Source of the DNA: Amoebidium appalachense
Taxonomy: Eukaryota; Ichthyosporea
Direction: 5' to 3'
Length of the DNA: 64,000 bases
Assembly: GCA_963693365.1 (NCBI GenBank)
Contig: CAVNZM010000001.1
Location: 18,166,001 to 18,230,000, forward strand
Part shown: one piece after another, positions 33,090-61,687 of the stretch
Layout: every line of letters starts with the position of its first letter
Position numbering within the stretch: position 1 is the stretch's first letter
Translations under genes and position numbers: made by a program
The notes under the pieces: generated by a model
Database searches by the model: none
The model's input: the letters and a program-made list of their open reading frames with translations, nothing else
What the model was told of the DNA's origin: nothing

Positions 33090-34119
33090 GTGTGTGCGTG
33101 CGTGGAAGTGTGTGCACGCACGCGCGCGCATGTGTGTTGTGTGTGTGTATGTGCGGGGGTGTGTGTGTGCATGCAGGCGTGGGTGTGCATGCGTGTGTGC
33201 ATGCGTGTGGATGGATTTCTCTCACACTCTCCATGTGTGTCTTGTGTGTGTGCATGTATGCGCATTTGAGCTCACATGAGTAAACTGTTGTCATTTCTTG
33301 TTCCTTTTTCCTTCTTTTCTTCTGTTCCAGTGGGGGAGGGAAAGAGGAGGGTGTGGTAAGATAATGGACGAAACCAGTTTGCTACATCCACTGCATGGTG
33401 CATGGCATTAAACAACCAATCACAGTGTGGCTGTGTCACGTGCACACCTCACGGTATAGTCACAATCCCCAATCGGTCCTGACAGCCCACAATAAGCCAG
33501 GGGGGCGGGGGGCCGCCGGGGGGGGGGGGGGGGGGGGGGGGGCTCAGAAGTAATCAAAATTTCTGACTTACTTGTAGTTAGGAATCAGGAACATGGGTAA
33601 AATACTTGAGCATACCAACAGCCTCCCTCCCCCCTTCTCTCTCCCCCCCCTCCCCAGCACCACCGCCATCATAGCCCACACACACACACGTGCACACATA
33701 CCTTCCTCCCCCCCTATTAGAACACACACAAACGCACATACCCCAAACACACGATCACACACCTGACACTACCGTTTTCAAAGCCATGCATAAATCTCTC
33801 GTTCGCCTGCCCACCTGGAAACATCAATCCCACCCCCCCCCCCCCCCCCCCCCCCCCCTTCCCCCCCTCTCTCTCCCCCCCTCCCCCCTCCCCCCGCCCC
33901 ACTCACCCCTACCCCCTCTATCCCTACCCACACACACACCTAACCAACGCAATCACCTGACCACCACAAAAACCCATCAACACACTTACGCACCTGGACA
34001 TCCACCCACCAACTGACAGACACACACACACACTAACATACACACACTCATACCCATCCACCCACACACGACCCATACACACATGCAACCACACTGCACA
34101 CATACCTACACATGAACCA

Positions 34120-34193
<74 letters not shown>

Positions 34194-34861
34194 AAACAAC
34201 CACATTTGCACATTTGCACACACACCTACACACATACCCACCTGCACACCCTCCCACCCACCCACCCACCCACACCTACACACACACACACATACCTGTT
34301 CAGCCATAACCATCATCTCTGCCGGCCAATTTACAATATTGAAGAAGTAGCTCCTCTCATCCCCAATCGTACACAGCCCCAGGTCCATGCGGCATGCATC
34401 CCCTGCAACTATCGCTGCAACTGCCGCCGCTGTGTTCTCAACGCACAAATCCGCTGCAAAAGAATTGCCCGTTCCTGGAAAAAAAATGAGGGGAAATAAA
34501 AAAAAAAGAAAAAGTGAAAGGAAAGAAAAAAAAGAAAGAAAAGAAAGGGTGGGTTGGTAAGGTATGCTTCGTATCAATGCGAGCCCTCCTTCCCTCCTGC
34601 CCTGGTTCCCCCTCCCCCCCCCCCCCCCCCCCCCTACACCCATCCCCGGAAAAAAATATGCGCGAGAATTACGAGAATACTCTCATGACTATGAGAGAAT
34701 ACACGAGAATACTCTGGTAGCACAGCACCCACCTGCAGGAATAACACCCAGCGGTATTTTCTTGCCGTCCTCTCTGCATGCACACAGTACGCAAATAAGT
34801 GACGGTTATCCTCCCCTCCATATATGGCAAGCATCCATGAAGAGGCAGTTCGAACATAGCG

Positions 34862-34939
<78 letters not shown>

Positions 34940-35516
34940 CGTACGCGCGCGCACGCGCGTGCATGCGTGTGTACGTGCGTGCGTGCACGCCCGCGTGTGT
35001 GTATTTATGTGCATGTATTAACATGCGTCTCAATCTACATACACAGGTGAAACCTCTTTTATTCTGGCATCGTAGATCCCAATACACCGAGAAGTGTCTA
35101 AGCTGATCTAGAATCTCCATCAGGCTATAAAAAAAACAGTGAAAAATGCAATTGCTTGCATGCATGTGAGCAAGCAAGCATGTGTGTTCGTGTGGGGACA
35201 TTAGCACACTAGCTTCTAAAAGTGCCTGCAGCCGTGGAAAATGGGTGGATTACGCTGGTAAGTTGAGGGTGTGTTTTTGTGGATATGTGCTTGCGTGTGT
35301 GGTATTATAAGCAAACGGGGGTGAAGGGGGGGAAGGGGAGGGGGGGAAAGCAGTATGCTACCTGTTCATCATTCCGTTGATAGCTTCATGGAGGGTCCTG
35401 TGAAGAAAACGTTTGGTAAATGGAAAACTCGTAGAGAACTGGAGAGAAATCCATCTAGGGCACCAGTCAGGCTTTAGACCCCCAGTAACCTTCCCCCCCC
35501 CCCCCCCCCCCGCCTT

Positions 35517-35578
<62 letters not shown>

Positions 35579-35869
35579 CCCTCTCCCCCGGGTGCCCCCC
35601 TTAACCCCTCCCAAACACAACTCTTCCACCACCACAATACACACTACCATTCATCCACCCACGCTGCCTATCATACCAGTTTCATCAAAATTGGCCCTTA
35701 CTCACACATCATGGTGCCCACCACCTCTGCCTTCTCTAACCTTCCCCCCCCCCCCCCCCCCCCCCCCCTCCCCCATCGGCGCAGCAAACCATTGCAAGCC
35801 AAGCAATATTTGGGAAGGTTGAGCAAAGCTGACCCAGATTTAAAGGATCCACCCCCCCAAAAAGTCACA

Positions 35870-35945
<76 letters not shown>

Positions 35946-36632
35946 TGCACACCATCCCCTTCGTGTCTTCCTATTCATAAGCACATACAGCACACACTTC
36001 TGCCTCTTCTTCCCAGTTGCTCAGTTGCCCTCACATTTATAAAACCATCACAACCCCCACACCCCCCTCCTGGCCCCTCCACCCCCCTCCCCCCTCCCCC
36101 CCCCCCCCAAAAAAAAACAAAAACAAAACTCTCTTTCCCCTCTTTCCGCTTATCATCTTTCCTTTCAAAACGCAGACCTACCCATCTCCACCAATAACCA
36201 CGAATGCATCGTATTGGTCGAGGTCAATGGTTCGTGCTATCTCCGTGTTGAGTCTCTCTGGTGTCGTAATTTCTACCGTCATATCTACACCCGCTTTTGT
36301 GAACAGTGACTGTGCTTCCTTCAAAACCTTCTTCCCTGGGGAAAGGAAAATACAATTAGCCGCCATGTCATAGACACCCTTAGGATAAACCCATCCCCCC
36401 CATCCCCCCCCACCTTCTCTCCCTCCCCACCTTCCCCCCCCCCCCAAAAAAAAAAAGCACCACCACATACCCAAACACAACCCCCCCCCTCCCTCCCCCC
36501 CCCCCCTTCCCCCCCCCCCCCCCCCCCCCCCCCCCAACCCGGGGCCCCTCCGGGCCGGGGGGCCGTGGCAATCACCTAAATTTAGCCCACATCATACAGT
36601 TACATCTACCATGGTATTTTCTTCATAAAAAA

Positions 36633-36678
<46 letters not shown>

Positions 36679-36879
36679 GAGAGGGGGGATAGGGGCAAAT
36701 AGTGATAATTTGTGCACAACGGCCCATACCATTCAAACTAACATTTACATCCTGGCACTCTGCTCCCAACCCACTTACTAAATTATAAAAGGCGTCCTTT
36801 AACGGGACATAAAGAATGCTTTTAGATAATTTTGGGCCAACTAACGGACCCCCCCCCCCCCCCCCCCCCCCCTTCTTTT

Positions 36880-36934
<55 letters not shown>

Positions 36935-39149
36935 GGGAGGGGAAATGACGAAACTAAAAACACAGCACTATTTCTTTTTTCTCCCACCTCCTGCCCCTGA
37001 GCAACTGAACCCGAAAACCAAGTCCCCTCGTCTCACACCAAGGGCATTTTCCAACAAAAATGCTATACTCAAATGGCAGTGTCTGCACAGGTGCGTAGCC
37101 GCGCCCCCCTCCCCCCCCTCCAACCCCCCCCCCCCCCCTCCCTCCCCACCACAAAAAAAATCGCAACACCGATACCGTTAAGACGAATATATAATGGGAC
37201 CATGCACTATTCTGAAGTCGAAAAATCAACACCCAAGGCACACAACTCAAGATGACACAACAGGTAATACAGTGCACTGCTCCACGAAAGTGCACATAAA
37301 CAAATAAAAAGTCCACACACGTACTCCAACACACTTTTTCACGCCGGCGCCAGAACCACTTCTAAAAACACGCACCTCTACCGTTGCCGCCGAATGGGTT
37401 GCAGGAGATGAACACTTTCTTAACCTCATGGTGTACGGGCTGCGACACAAAACTGCAGACTGTAACCAACAAAGTTTCAGTTATAGGCCTCCCACCAATG
37501 TTTCATAATATCCCCCCCCCCTCCCCCCCCCCCTCCCCCTCCCCCCTCCCCCCACAAGAATAGAAAATTCCTAATATAGGACTCGTACTGATTATACAAT
37601 AGGGTGGGAAGGGGCCAGGGAAAGGAGGGCGGGGGGGGGGGGGGGGGGGGAGAGAGTCTGCAGAACCCTTGGGAGGTGAGTGGCTTGAGGGACCAGAGGA
37701 GGGTGGTTTGCAAGCATAGGGGAAACGGGCAGGCTGGGGGCAGAGAGTGTTTTCATGTTTCTGCGCTTGGATGTTTCCTGTGAATTATCAGGCCGGTAAA
37801 GAGGACAGTTATGTCAAGATCTAAACACAAAACTATAGACCTTTGGGCTGGCTTCACGTATTGTCAAATTAAAAAAAAACTTACTCGGTGTCAACCCTTC
37901 ACATTGAAGTACTACCGAAATGGGCGACACACAAATTGCTGCGTATTATTTAACTTCTTTCACTGTTTGGCTTACTTTTTTCAGGCGGTCGACGGCCAAA
38001 TAAGCCAGATTTTGGCGTGAAATAACCAGGTGGCAGGTCATCCCAGTTGGTGGGGGGCTGTGCAGGTGCGAGGAAGAACGGAACGGAGAGGTAGGAGTAG
38101 CGAATGAAAGAGTGTATGTAGGAGTAAGGGAGGAAAGAATGTTACAGGTTGCAAAAAGGATGGTTTTGTGTGTAATTGGGTGCGGCTGTGGTTGTGGTGG
38201 TGGGTGTGTGAGTGGATGGGTGGATGTGTGTGGGGGGGGGGGGGGGGGGGGGGAGGGGAGGGGGGCAGGGGGGGTTGGGCGGGGGGAAGGGGGGAGGGGG
38301 GAGGGGGGGGGGGGGGTCAGAGACAGCGGGGCTGTGTGTGTGTGTGTGTTGGGGGGGGATGGGGGGGGGGATGGTATGCATTAGAGAGAGAACACCGTGG
38401 AAGCAAAAACTTCGAAAACCACCAAGATTCAAACAAAAAAAGCTTGAAACCAAAACGAGCATGCAGAAAGCTCTCAGACAGAGCCCATCACGAGGGGGAT
38501 TCTCGACTCGCCAAATCATCGAACGAGTTTCGACGAACCAGCAACCTCGAATGTGTGGTTCTCATGGGCAAGGGGTATGAGGTTGGGCTAGCAGAGCAGA
38601 TTATGGGAGTAGGAGGTACCCGTAGTGTTGGGGGATGTGTGTGGCGCATTCTTTTTTCTATTTGTTGTTTTCGAGGCGGGGGGGAGGGGGGGGGGGGCAA
38701 GGCAGGTCAAGGCCAGTTGTCTAATAACCCTAGTCCTTGATGTCCGGTGGTGCCGTTTATCCCAATTCCAACCAGTAATATACTCGAGTGATAATATGAT
38801 GACCGACCTATCAAATGTCCTCTTGCGCGACATCATCATGAACCAATCCAACTAGGATGCCCGCTTGGGCGACAAAATGACGAGTACCATGTTTTCTGTG
38901 TTTGCTAGGTATTCGTGCTGGCCCATTTCCCGTTACACCCACCAGCTCGTTACTGCCTGTCGCAGGCTCCGCCGTGGGTGAAGGTGCTTCGCTCATTCTT
39001 CCCTCCGTAGCACTGTAGCTAACATCGCCCGGCCCCTCATCCACCACACAAGAAACCTGACTTCTGTTTTCAGTTGGAATCTTATAAAACAGTGGAACGT
39101 CGTTGATGTATGGTGGATGACAACTTTTTTTACCGATTGGCTCGTTTGC
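30188..39149 (-). CDS. Sphingosine kinase / diacylglycerol kinase-family lipid kinase (5' exon not found)
   Basis: Eleven exons on the minus strand: 39149-38943, 38057-37976, 37459-37382, 36335-36182, 35397-35362, 34773-34733, 34474-34296, 32815-32657, 32074-31934, 31144-31048, 30249-30188. All junctions keep frame, giving 411 codons plus stop; the first listed exon starts at an acceptor, so a start exon lies further right. Catalytic blocks occur in order: KKVFISCNPFGGNGGKK (nucleotide loop), DAFVVIGGDGTLHEAINGM (GGDG block), PLGVIPAGTGNSFAADL, MAEQLRWLGALRY, APQARCDDGYLDG, and HRVINVDGELQ near the C-terminus. These define the DAGK_cat superfamily, which phosphorylates lipids such as sphingoid bases, ceramide or diacylglycerol with ATP. 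Substrate is inferred only broadly; the DDG and VDGE blocks resemble sphingosine and ceramide kinases. The region before the catalytic part is Pro/Ser-rich. Two exons are tiny (36 and 41 bp). About 1.2 kb of coding sequence spans 9 kb. Confidence 0.82.
30421..30972. repeat. G runs, (GT)n, (TTTC)n and (AG)n in the last intron of the lipid kinase
   Basis: (GT)n at about 30441-30515 with CGTG variants, G runs at 30730-30771 and 30918-30954, (CTTT)n at about 30865-30911 and (AG)n at 30955-30986. Confidence 0.95.
34118..34188. repeat. (CA)n in a lipid kinase intron
   Basis: Pure CA from about 34121 to 34188, within a longer CA/CCCA-rich tract (33660-34300). Confidence 0.93.
34865..34990. repeat. 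(GT)n with GCGTGC variants in a lipid kinase intron
   Basis: Pure GT 34865-34935, then GCGT/GCGC alternating sequence to about 34990. It lies between the 36-bp and 41-bp microexons. Confidence 0.95.
35869..35944. repeat. (ACGC)n tetranucleotide repeat, 19 units
   Basis: Uninterrupted GCAC/ACGC repeat. It is strictly alternating purine-pyrimidine and CpG-dense. Confidence 0.97.
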
Positions 39150-39871
39150 CTAGATCATCATCCCCAGATCTAGATCTTAGTGGTGCCAGGAATCCGCGGA
39201 TCCGGATGCTGAGTCGCGGCGATAAACCCAAATCATTTTTCGAGTATAATTGATATTTTTGGCTAACTACTCTGTGCTTTTTCTACTTATCATACGACCT
39301 ACATTATGTATGTCTTTAACGCAAATACTCTTGACGTTTGCTTTCTAACTAGGAAACAAAGACTGAAAGACTCTCTGAAAGACGGGGGGAAAACCAACGA
39401 TCGATATCATCATCCGGATCTTGCGAAATTTAACGCAAAATGAAAAATGGCGCGAAATCTGTGATATTCCACTCTGCCAACTTGCAAGCGAAGTGGAGTG
39501 AAATTCTACAAGGAACCGGAAGGGGTGATGTACATTTGGTTTGGGAATGTAAGTTAATCTGATTCACTTTGATCTTTCCAACCGCGAAGTTGTGCTTTAC
39601 GTATAACCATTGAAAGCCCGTTCATTTTCTGGTGCCATGCATGCTAGACGAGAAACTTCTAAAACAGTAAAGGTGAATTCTTGTGTCCGTTGGGTGACTT
39701 GGACGGAAAAAGCCGAAGTTCTCCGCTACTGTGCAGTAAGGCAAGCATATAGACAAGCCATCTGGCTTATAATTGCTTGACATGTGCTGGATCTCTCGTA
39801 AGACCGACCTTGAGCCACCGAGCCAATGATCACGTGGTTATTTCACTGCGCCGGTAGAGAGATTCTGGAAC
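39150..39871. other. Spacer between the divergent lipid kinase and VPS4-like genes; candidate exon 39440-39548
   Basis: Should hold the missing lipid kinase 5' exon (minus) and the VPS4-like promoter (plus). CCAAT at 39823-39827 and the E-box CACGTG at 39831-39836 stand 45 bases before the VPS4-like ATG. A plus-strand segment 39440-39548 begins AAAATGAAAAATGG, encodes 36 codons of normal composition (HSANLQAKWSEILQG) and ends at a consensus GTAAGT donor in phase 1. It may be a first exon of an unrecognised transcript. No minus-strand start exon with the required phase was found. Confidence 0.35.
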
Positions 39872-54637
<14,766 letters not shown>

Positions 54638-54879
54638 GAAGAATTGCTCCATGTTGGATAAAATAGATTGTGAATGTGCGGGTCGTTAGAAAAATTGCTT
54701 CTGGAATGAATTAGATTATGGATGTACGGTAAGTTATTCTAAGTTGGTGTAGTGATTGTTGCTGAGAAGAGATTTATGAGCGGTTTAGGGGGTCACAGCG
54801 AGACTGTGTTGAAAATGTCGGGTTTGCTGGTTGTGAGGTAATCAGGACATGCAGGGGAATGATGGGGCGGTGTGTGTGG

Positions 54880-54946
<67 letters not shown>

Positions 54947-55430
54947 CGTGTGTGCGTGCGTGCGTGCGTGCGTGCGTGTGTGTGTGTGCTGTGTGTGTGT
55001 TGGTTTGTGCGTGCCATGTGGTTGGCTTGATGGAGAGGGGGAGGAGGAGGGGGAAGGGGGGGGGGGGGGGGGGGGAGTAACATGGATGCATCTTCTAAAG
55101 AAAAACACACCAGACAAGAACAATTGTGCCTCACCTTGTGCCTTACCGAACAGTTTATTCCTGCATACAAATACGTGCACTAATGAAATAGGCCTTTATG
55201 TTCCAGTATACAAAAACGTCACTTGCGCTATTAAAGAGAACCCGATATACGTGTTCATTTGTCCTGTGCCTCTTCACATGAATTAAATAAAGATAAGATG
55301 AGAAAGCGATAAATGAGGAATCTGGTCGTGAGTCGTGGTTGGTGGGTGTGGAGGAGTGGGGTGAGCGATGGTTTTGTTTTTGCTTGTTTTTTTTTCCCTT
55401 TCTTTTGTGTGTGCTTATGTATAATTGGTT

Positions 55431-55496
<66 letters not shown>

Positions 55497-56538
55497 GGGG
55501 GGGGGGAGGCAGGGGAATCACAATTTGAAGTACAGGTACGGAGGAGGCATGCAAAAATATCTGTTGATTTGCTGCGGTATGGCCAGACGGTGATGTTTTT
55601 TTTCTCCGTTCAGTCCGTTTGCATTCCCCCCCCCCCCCCTCCCCCCCCCCCCCCCCCCCCCGTTTCTCCGAATTTCCCCCTTCCTCTTTTATCCCCCCCC
55701 CCCCCCCCTCTCTCTCTCTCCCCCCCCCCCCCCCCCCCCCCCCCTCTCTCCCTCCCTCGGGCACCAACGGCAGACACAATACCCACCCAACCCTTTCACC
55801 CCAACATGCTACTACCCGAGACAACAGACAAAACAAACCCACACTTACCCCTACTCCCAACCCGGTGAAACACGAAACGAGATCTTGGGGCCCTGTCTCC
55901 ATGTACTCAACACTTTAGATTTATGTCGAGAACCTTCGTATGTGTGTGCACGGACTATTTAGCTTTCTGTATGAAGCCTCCAATCTGTATGAAGCCTCCA
56001 TGGTGTTATCCGATAGTGGAAACTTCACAAGCAGCAACATTCTAGGTGTCAGCACTTGCATGTGCAATGCAAATTCAGTGATGCATGTGCTTACTCGGTG
56101 TACCCGCCACGATGTGTGTGTTCTCTGCATGTGCGCAGTTACGCAAGAAGCACGACTCTTTTGCCTCAGGTGCAGCCACGTGTTTCATTGTGCTGGTTCG
56201 ATGCTGTGTAACCGAGGATGAATTCCAAAAAAAGGAGATTTCCAAGTCGACTTGTTTTATTCACACTGAATCACTTAGCACGCCAGCGTGCGGTGGACAA
56301 CTTCTTCGTATCGTTATATATACATGTTTTTACAAACTCTGTACCAGTCATTTTTTCACAAGTTCTTACAACCATGCATCAACAAAACATTCACCACGCA
56401 ACCGCAGACGGTGAGCGTTCATTCTCACGGACAGCAAGGAACGTGGGTGTCGTGCAGAAACGGCTTCGTTCGTAAACTTTCTTACGTTGGAAAACGCCCA
56501 GGTGAACGTGGACTTTCCGTGAATCCTGTTTCGGACAT
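54638..56538. other. Intergenic region without a recognised gene
   Basis: (GT)n at 54883-54942 with GCGT variants to 54978; G run 55446-55495; C runs at 55626-55660 and 55693-55745. A 17-bp direct duplication CTGTATGAAGCCTCCA lies near 55970-56000. Frames here lack start, splice or family support. Confidence 0.6.
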
Positions 56539-57006
56539 TTAGAGCAGGAGGGCAGCGGCACCGAAGAAGAGGGTGGTGAGGACGGATGCGGGGGTGAAGC
56601 CGGGGGCGGATGAGGAGTCGACAGCCACGGCATCGAACATGAGCGACTTGACGTTGCCGCAGCGGTAGCAGGGCACGCAGGTCCCGGCAGAGTCGGCGCG
56701 CAGGAAGGCCACCTGCTGAGCGGGGTCGAACGTGGCGGGGGCGGCGGCGCACTGGCTGTCGTTCTCGAACAGCAGCACCTCGTTGGGCACATCGGCGCTC
56801 AGGCGCACGCTGGTGTAGGTCTTGCCCAGCTCGGCAACCGTGATGGGCGCAGACAGGCCGGAGCAGCCAGTGCCGGTCAGTGCAGGCTTGACCGTGGTGA
56901 TGGCAGAGCTGGCATCACAGTTGGCCGCTGTGAACAGAGACACTTTGGTGCCGGTGGTGGTGGCGGTGGCACCGGCAGCGAGAGCGAGAACAGCGAAAGC
57001 CTTCAT
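56539..57006 (-). CDS. Small secreted, Cys-rich, probably GPI-anchored surface protein (copy A)
   Basis: Intronless, 155 aa. The ATG at 57006-57004 is chosen over an upstream in-frame Met because it starts a clean signal peptide (MKAFAVLALAAGATA) and sits in the AAAATG context of its twin. The mature part has six Cys (NCD, GCSG, QCAAAP, CVPCYRCGN), a pattern that suggests disulfides. The end VDSSSAPGFTPASVLTTLFFGAAALLL is a small-residue cleavage region followed by a hydrophobic tail, typical of GPI-anchor signals. GC-rich third positions contrast with neighbours and suggest high expression. The family is not recognised. It is the near-identical, head-to-head twin of the gene at 58100. Confidence 0.8.
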   Translation of the reverse strand: MKAFAVLALAAGATATTTGTKVSLFTAANCDASSAITTVKPALTGTGCSGLSAPITVAELGKTYTSVRLSADVPNEVLLFENDSQCAAAPATFDPAQQVAFLRADSAGTCVPCYRCGNVKSLMFDAVAVDSSSAPGFTPASVLTTLFFGAAALLL

Positions 57007-58099
57007 TTTCTTAAAGTGGTAGAAGTTATGTAAAATCTCAGATGCTGCAAGTACCAACGAGTGAATGAGCAGACTGGTAACGTTGGATGGGCGTTTCAAA
57101 GATTATATACCCGCGATAGAAGATAATGATTGGCTGGAATGGGAAAGCCCACCTTTTGCTGGTAGGGCGAATTTCTCATATTCGGTAATAAAGTGTTTTG
57201 ATGATACATGCACAATAATGTTATTATTATTTAATCACGATTTGTAAATAAATATGCGTTATAAATCTCGTACTTTACGACATTTGGCCTAAACACTCAT
57301 TGTATATACATTTGCATTCCATGACAAACGCTGGGATTGGCTGGCTTCAAGACCCAATGACATGAGCGACCTACAACTAGGTGGCCAATCATGAGCGACA
57401 AGGCTCGAGGTGTGCAAATCGTAAAGATCATCACTCTCACACCTACCGTCTATCCACATTCATAGAAAACATTCACTGCGGATTAAATGGGTGCAAGCCT
57501 CAATTTTTGGTTTTTATTATTCTGTTTCACAAGGATTCTATGCTTCTTATGACTTTATTTAGGGCTTTTTGAGGCTCTTATCATGCCTTGATTTAGGAAT
57601 GCGTTTACTTTGGCTGCACTTTTTCATCTGCCAAGGAATCCAATCGAATTTGACCGGATTGAAATTATTGCGCCAATGGAACAAGCGCACTCCTCAAGGA
57701 TAACCGCCGCTAAACTCAGTAGTACTCTCTCCTCATGGCCGTAAATATCCGACAAAAATAAACACAGCTGTATATACTGCTCTTTTTTATATAAAATCAG
57801 TTCTATTGGAACGAAATTAAAGAATCACTGGAGAGAAACTTGGGTTTTGCCTTGTACAGGCCTGTGCACATGCGCACACCTTGGCCCACCCGGCACCCGT
57901 CACAGGTGGCCCTCCAGGCTCCAGCCCGCCCGTGACCCAGTAAACCAATCAAAAGCCCGGACGGACGCCTTTCGGGGGGCAAGCCTTGCAAGGACTATAT
58001 AAACCACGGTCAGCCTACTCTCCCCTCAGTGTTTCCGGCTACCGCTACCTTATATTGTAACAAAATACTGTGTCAATCTTTGCAAACCCCATCTAGAAA
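57007..58099. promoter_or_regulatory. Bidirectional CCAAT-rich promoter between the twin GPI-protein genes
   Basis: For the minus gene: TTATATA at 57103-57109 (TATATAA on its strand), ATTGG at 57129-57133 and 57336, and CCAAT at 57354 and 57385. For the plus gene: CCAAT at 57640, 57673 and 57945-57949, and TATATAAA at 57996-58003. Each gene therefore has CCAAT upstream of TATA, with the TATA about 100 bases before the ATG. No coding frame is convincing in between. Confidence 0.7.
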
Positions 58100-58567
58100 A
58101 TGAAGGTCTTCGCAGTTCTCGCTCTCGCTGCCGGCGCCACCGCCACCACCACCGGCACCAAGGTGCAGCTGTTCACAGCGGCCAACTGCGATGCCAACGC
58201 TGCCATTTCCACGGTCAAGGCCGCGCTCACGGGCAACGAGTGCTCCGGCCTGTCTGCGCCCATCACGGTTGCCGAGCTGGGCAAGACCTACACCAGCGTG
58301 CGCCTGAGCGCCGATGTGCCCAACGAGGTGCTGCTGTTCGAGAACGACAGCCAGTGCGCCGCCGCCCCCGCCACGTTCGACACCGCCCAGCAGGTGGCCT
58401 TCCTGCGCGCCGACTCTGCCGGGGCCTGCCTGCCCTGCTACCGCTGCGGCAACGTCAAGTCACTCAAGTTCGATGCCGTGGCTGTCGACTCCTCATCCGC
58501 CCCCGGCTTCACCCCCTCATCTGTCCTCACCACCCTCTTCTTCGGTGCCGCTGCCCTCCTGCTCTAA
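58100..58567 (+). CDS. Small secreted, Cys-rich, probably GPI-anchored surface protein (copy B)
   Basis: Intronless, 155 aa, same layout as copy A: signal peptide MKVFAVLALAAGATA, six Cys in the same places, Ser/Ala/Pro stretch and a hydrophobic GPI-signal-like tail ending FFGAAALLL. By eye about 13 of 155 residues differ from copy A, clustered at residues 23-47 and 95-130. Between them both DNA and protein are identical over 141 bp (58241-58381 here). Strong codon bias to C/G endings. A cell-surface or cell-wall role is inferred from the signals only. Confidence 0.82.
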   Translation: MKVFAVLALAAGATATTTGTKVQLFTAANCDANAAISTVKAALTGNECSGLSAPITVAELGKTYTSVRLSADVPNEVLLFENDSQCAAAPATFDTAQQVAFLRADSAGACLPCYRCGNVKSLKFDAVAVDSSSAPGFTPSSVLTTLFFGAAALLL

Positions 58568-58820
58568 GTCAAGACCTCGACATTGTGTAAAGACCACCAC
58601 CAAACGAGCTCCCGATGTTAACTTTGCGGCAGTTGGTTGCTGTTCGAGTCCTTCGGGTCGTCCTAAAATGTTGTACAGAGTAATGCTGTAAATGGTCATG
58701 TGCGTAGGATCAGTATGGACAGATGACATGAATGCATTGATATGCGTATCATGAGTTTTGTCTTGTGTATAGTTTTTTCCGTGTCGGGGCAGGAGACCCC
58801 CGTGTCATAGCGTATTTGAT

Positions 58821-58826
58821 AATAAA
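58821..58826 (+). terminator. Polyadenylation signal AATAAA of GPI-protein gene copy B
   Basis: AATAAA at 58821-58826, 254 bases after the stop; another AATAAA lies near 58855. Confidence 0.6.
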
Positions 58827-58867
58827 GTAATCATGCATCTGCCAGAGGCAGGAAAATAAATCTTTTC

Positions 58868-59137
58868 AAAGCAAACCTCGGTTCACTCAGAGGATGATCC
58901 CTGTGTTTTGAGCATGTGCGAAAACCAACGTTGCATAACGAGAACACGAATGACTGTCAGCCTTGCATATGCTTGGGCGTCACTTACAAAGACAACACAA
59001 TTCCGCAGAAGCTAATACACAGACATGTTGGGCTGTTTTCCTCCACCTAGCAACAGTCTTGGTGTATCAGGGCAGACTGTAAGTGTGGTTTGCTTCAGGT
59101 GTCTTCCCGCCGGGAGGGGTTTCACGCACGGTCTACG
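58868..59137. other. Intergenic sequence, nothing recognised
   Basis: Ordinary sequence between the AATAAA signals and the next TATA box; no coding frame. Confidence 0.5.
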
Positions 59138-59145
59138 TATAAATA
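59138..59145 (+). promoter_or_regulatory. TATA box TATAAATA upstream of a possible gene
   Basis: TATAAATA lies 51 bases before the ATG at 59196. A GC-rich inverted element CCCGCCGGG lies about 25 bases further upstream. No CCAAT box is close. Confidence 0.4.
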
Positions 59146-59195
59146 CACGTGTGACAGGCATGCACACATGAATTTAGCCCATATACACATGAAAG

Positions 59196-60722
<1,527 letters not shown>

Positions 60723-60761
60723 CACACAACTAGAAATCTTACACACCGTGGCACACACACA

Positions 60762-60812
<51 letters not shown>

Positions 60813-60821
60813 GCACACACG

Positions 60822-60899
<78 letters not shown>

Positions 60900-60966
60900 A
60901 ACACACACGCACGCACACACGCACGCACACACACACACACGCACGCACACGCACACTCACACCCAC

Positions 60967-61014
<48 letters not shown>

Positions 61015-61335
61015 TGCACGGGCGCGCGCCCGCGCATGCAATCCGTTCATTACACAAAGTATACACACACTCCGCTAGTAGTGCCGAATGCAATGTGTGG
61101 TGTATAAAAACGATGTTGACCTAGAGGCATCCACTTCATGCCCTTTTTCAAACAAGACATAATCACACACATGACGGATACGGTAAGCATGATAGTGTTG
61201 CCCCAACCAAAATATCGAATGTTTATTCGGACGAGATAAGAAGTAAGTGGGTGGGGTGGGGGGAAGGGGGAGGAAAGTCTTTTGAAAGAATATGAATCCC
61301 CAACCGAGTAACACCACAATTGCCAGTGTGTGTGT

Positions 61336-61393
<58 letters not shown>

Positions 61394-61687
61394 TACGTGT
61401 GCACGTGAGCGGTTTCTATGTCCGTTCTCTCTCTGTGTGTGTGTGTGTAAACCATGGAAGTCCCCACCTGAGAACCTATCTCTTTCAAGTCTCTCTTGAT
61501 CTTTCCAACGTAGAAAAAACATTTAGTCCTGATGCAAGTGGTGTGGAACCAAACAGTGATTCTATCGAAGATTTGAGTAGATGATTTTCATAGAATGAGT
61601 AGAATGTAAAGAGAATAGACACTCAGACAGGGTGATAGGAGGAATACGCGCACACAAATGGTGAGCTAAATAGTTATTACCGTATTT

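Noticed and set aside
39080-39140. Apparent TATA (TTTTATAAGA) and CCAAT on the minus strand just before the lipid kinase
   Set aside because: The stretch is inside the exon 39149-38943, which reads openly (CHPPYINDVPLFYKIPTENR) from a good acceptor, so the motifs are coding sequence.
58600-58680. T-loop-like GTTCGAGTCC as a possible tRNA
   Set aside because: No acceptor, D-arm or anticodon stem could be paired around it. No tRNA or rRNA gene was found in the window.
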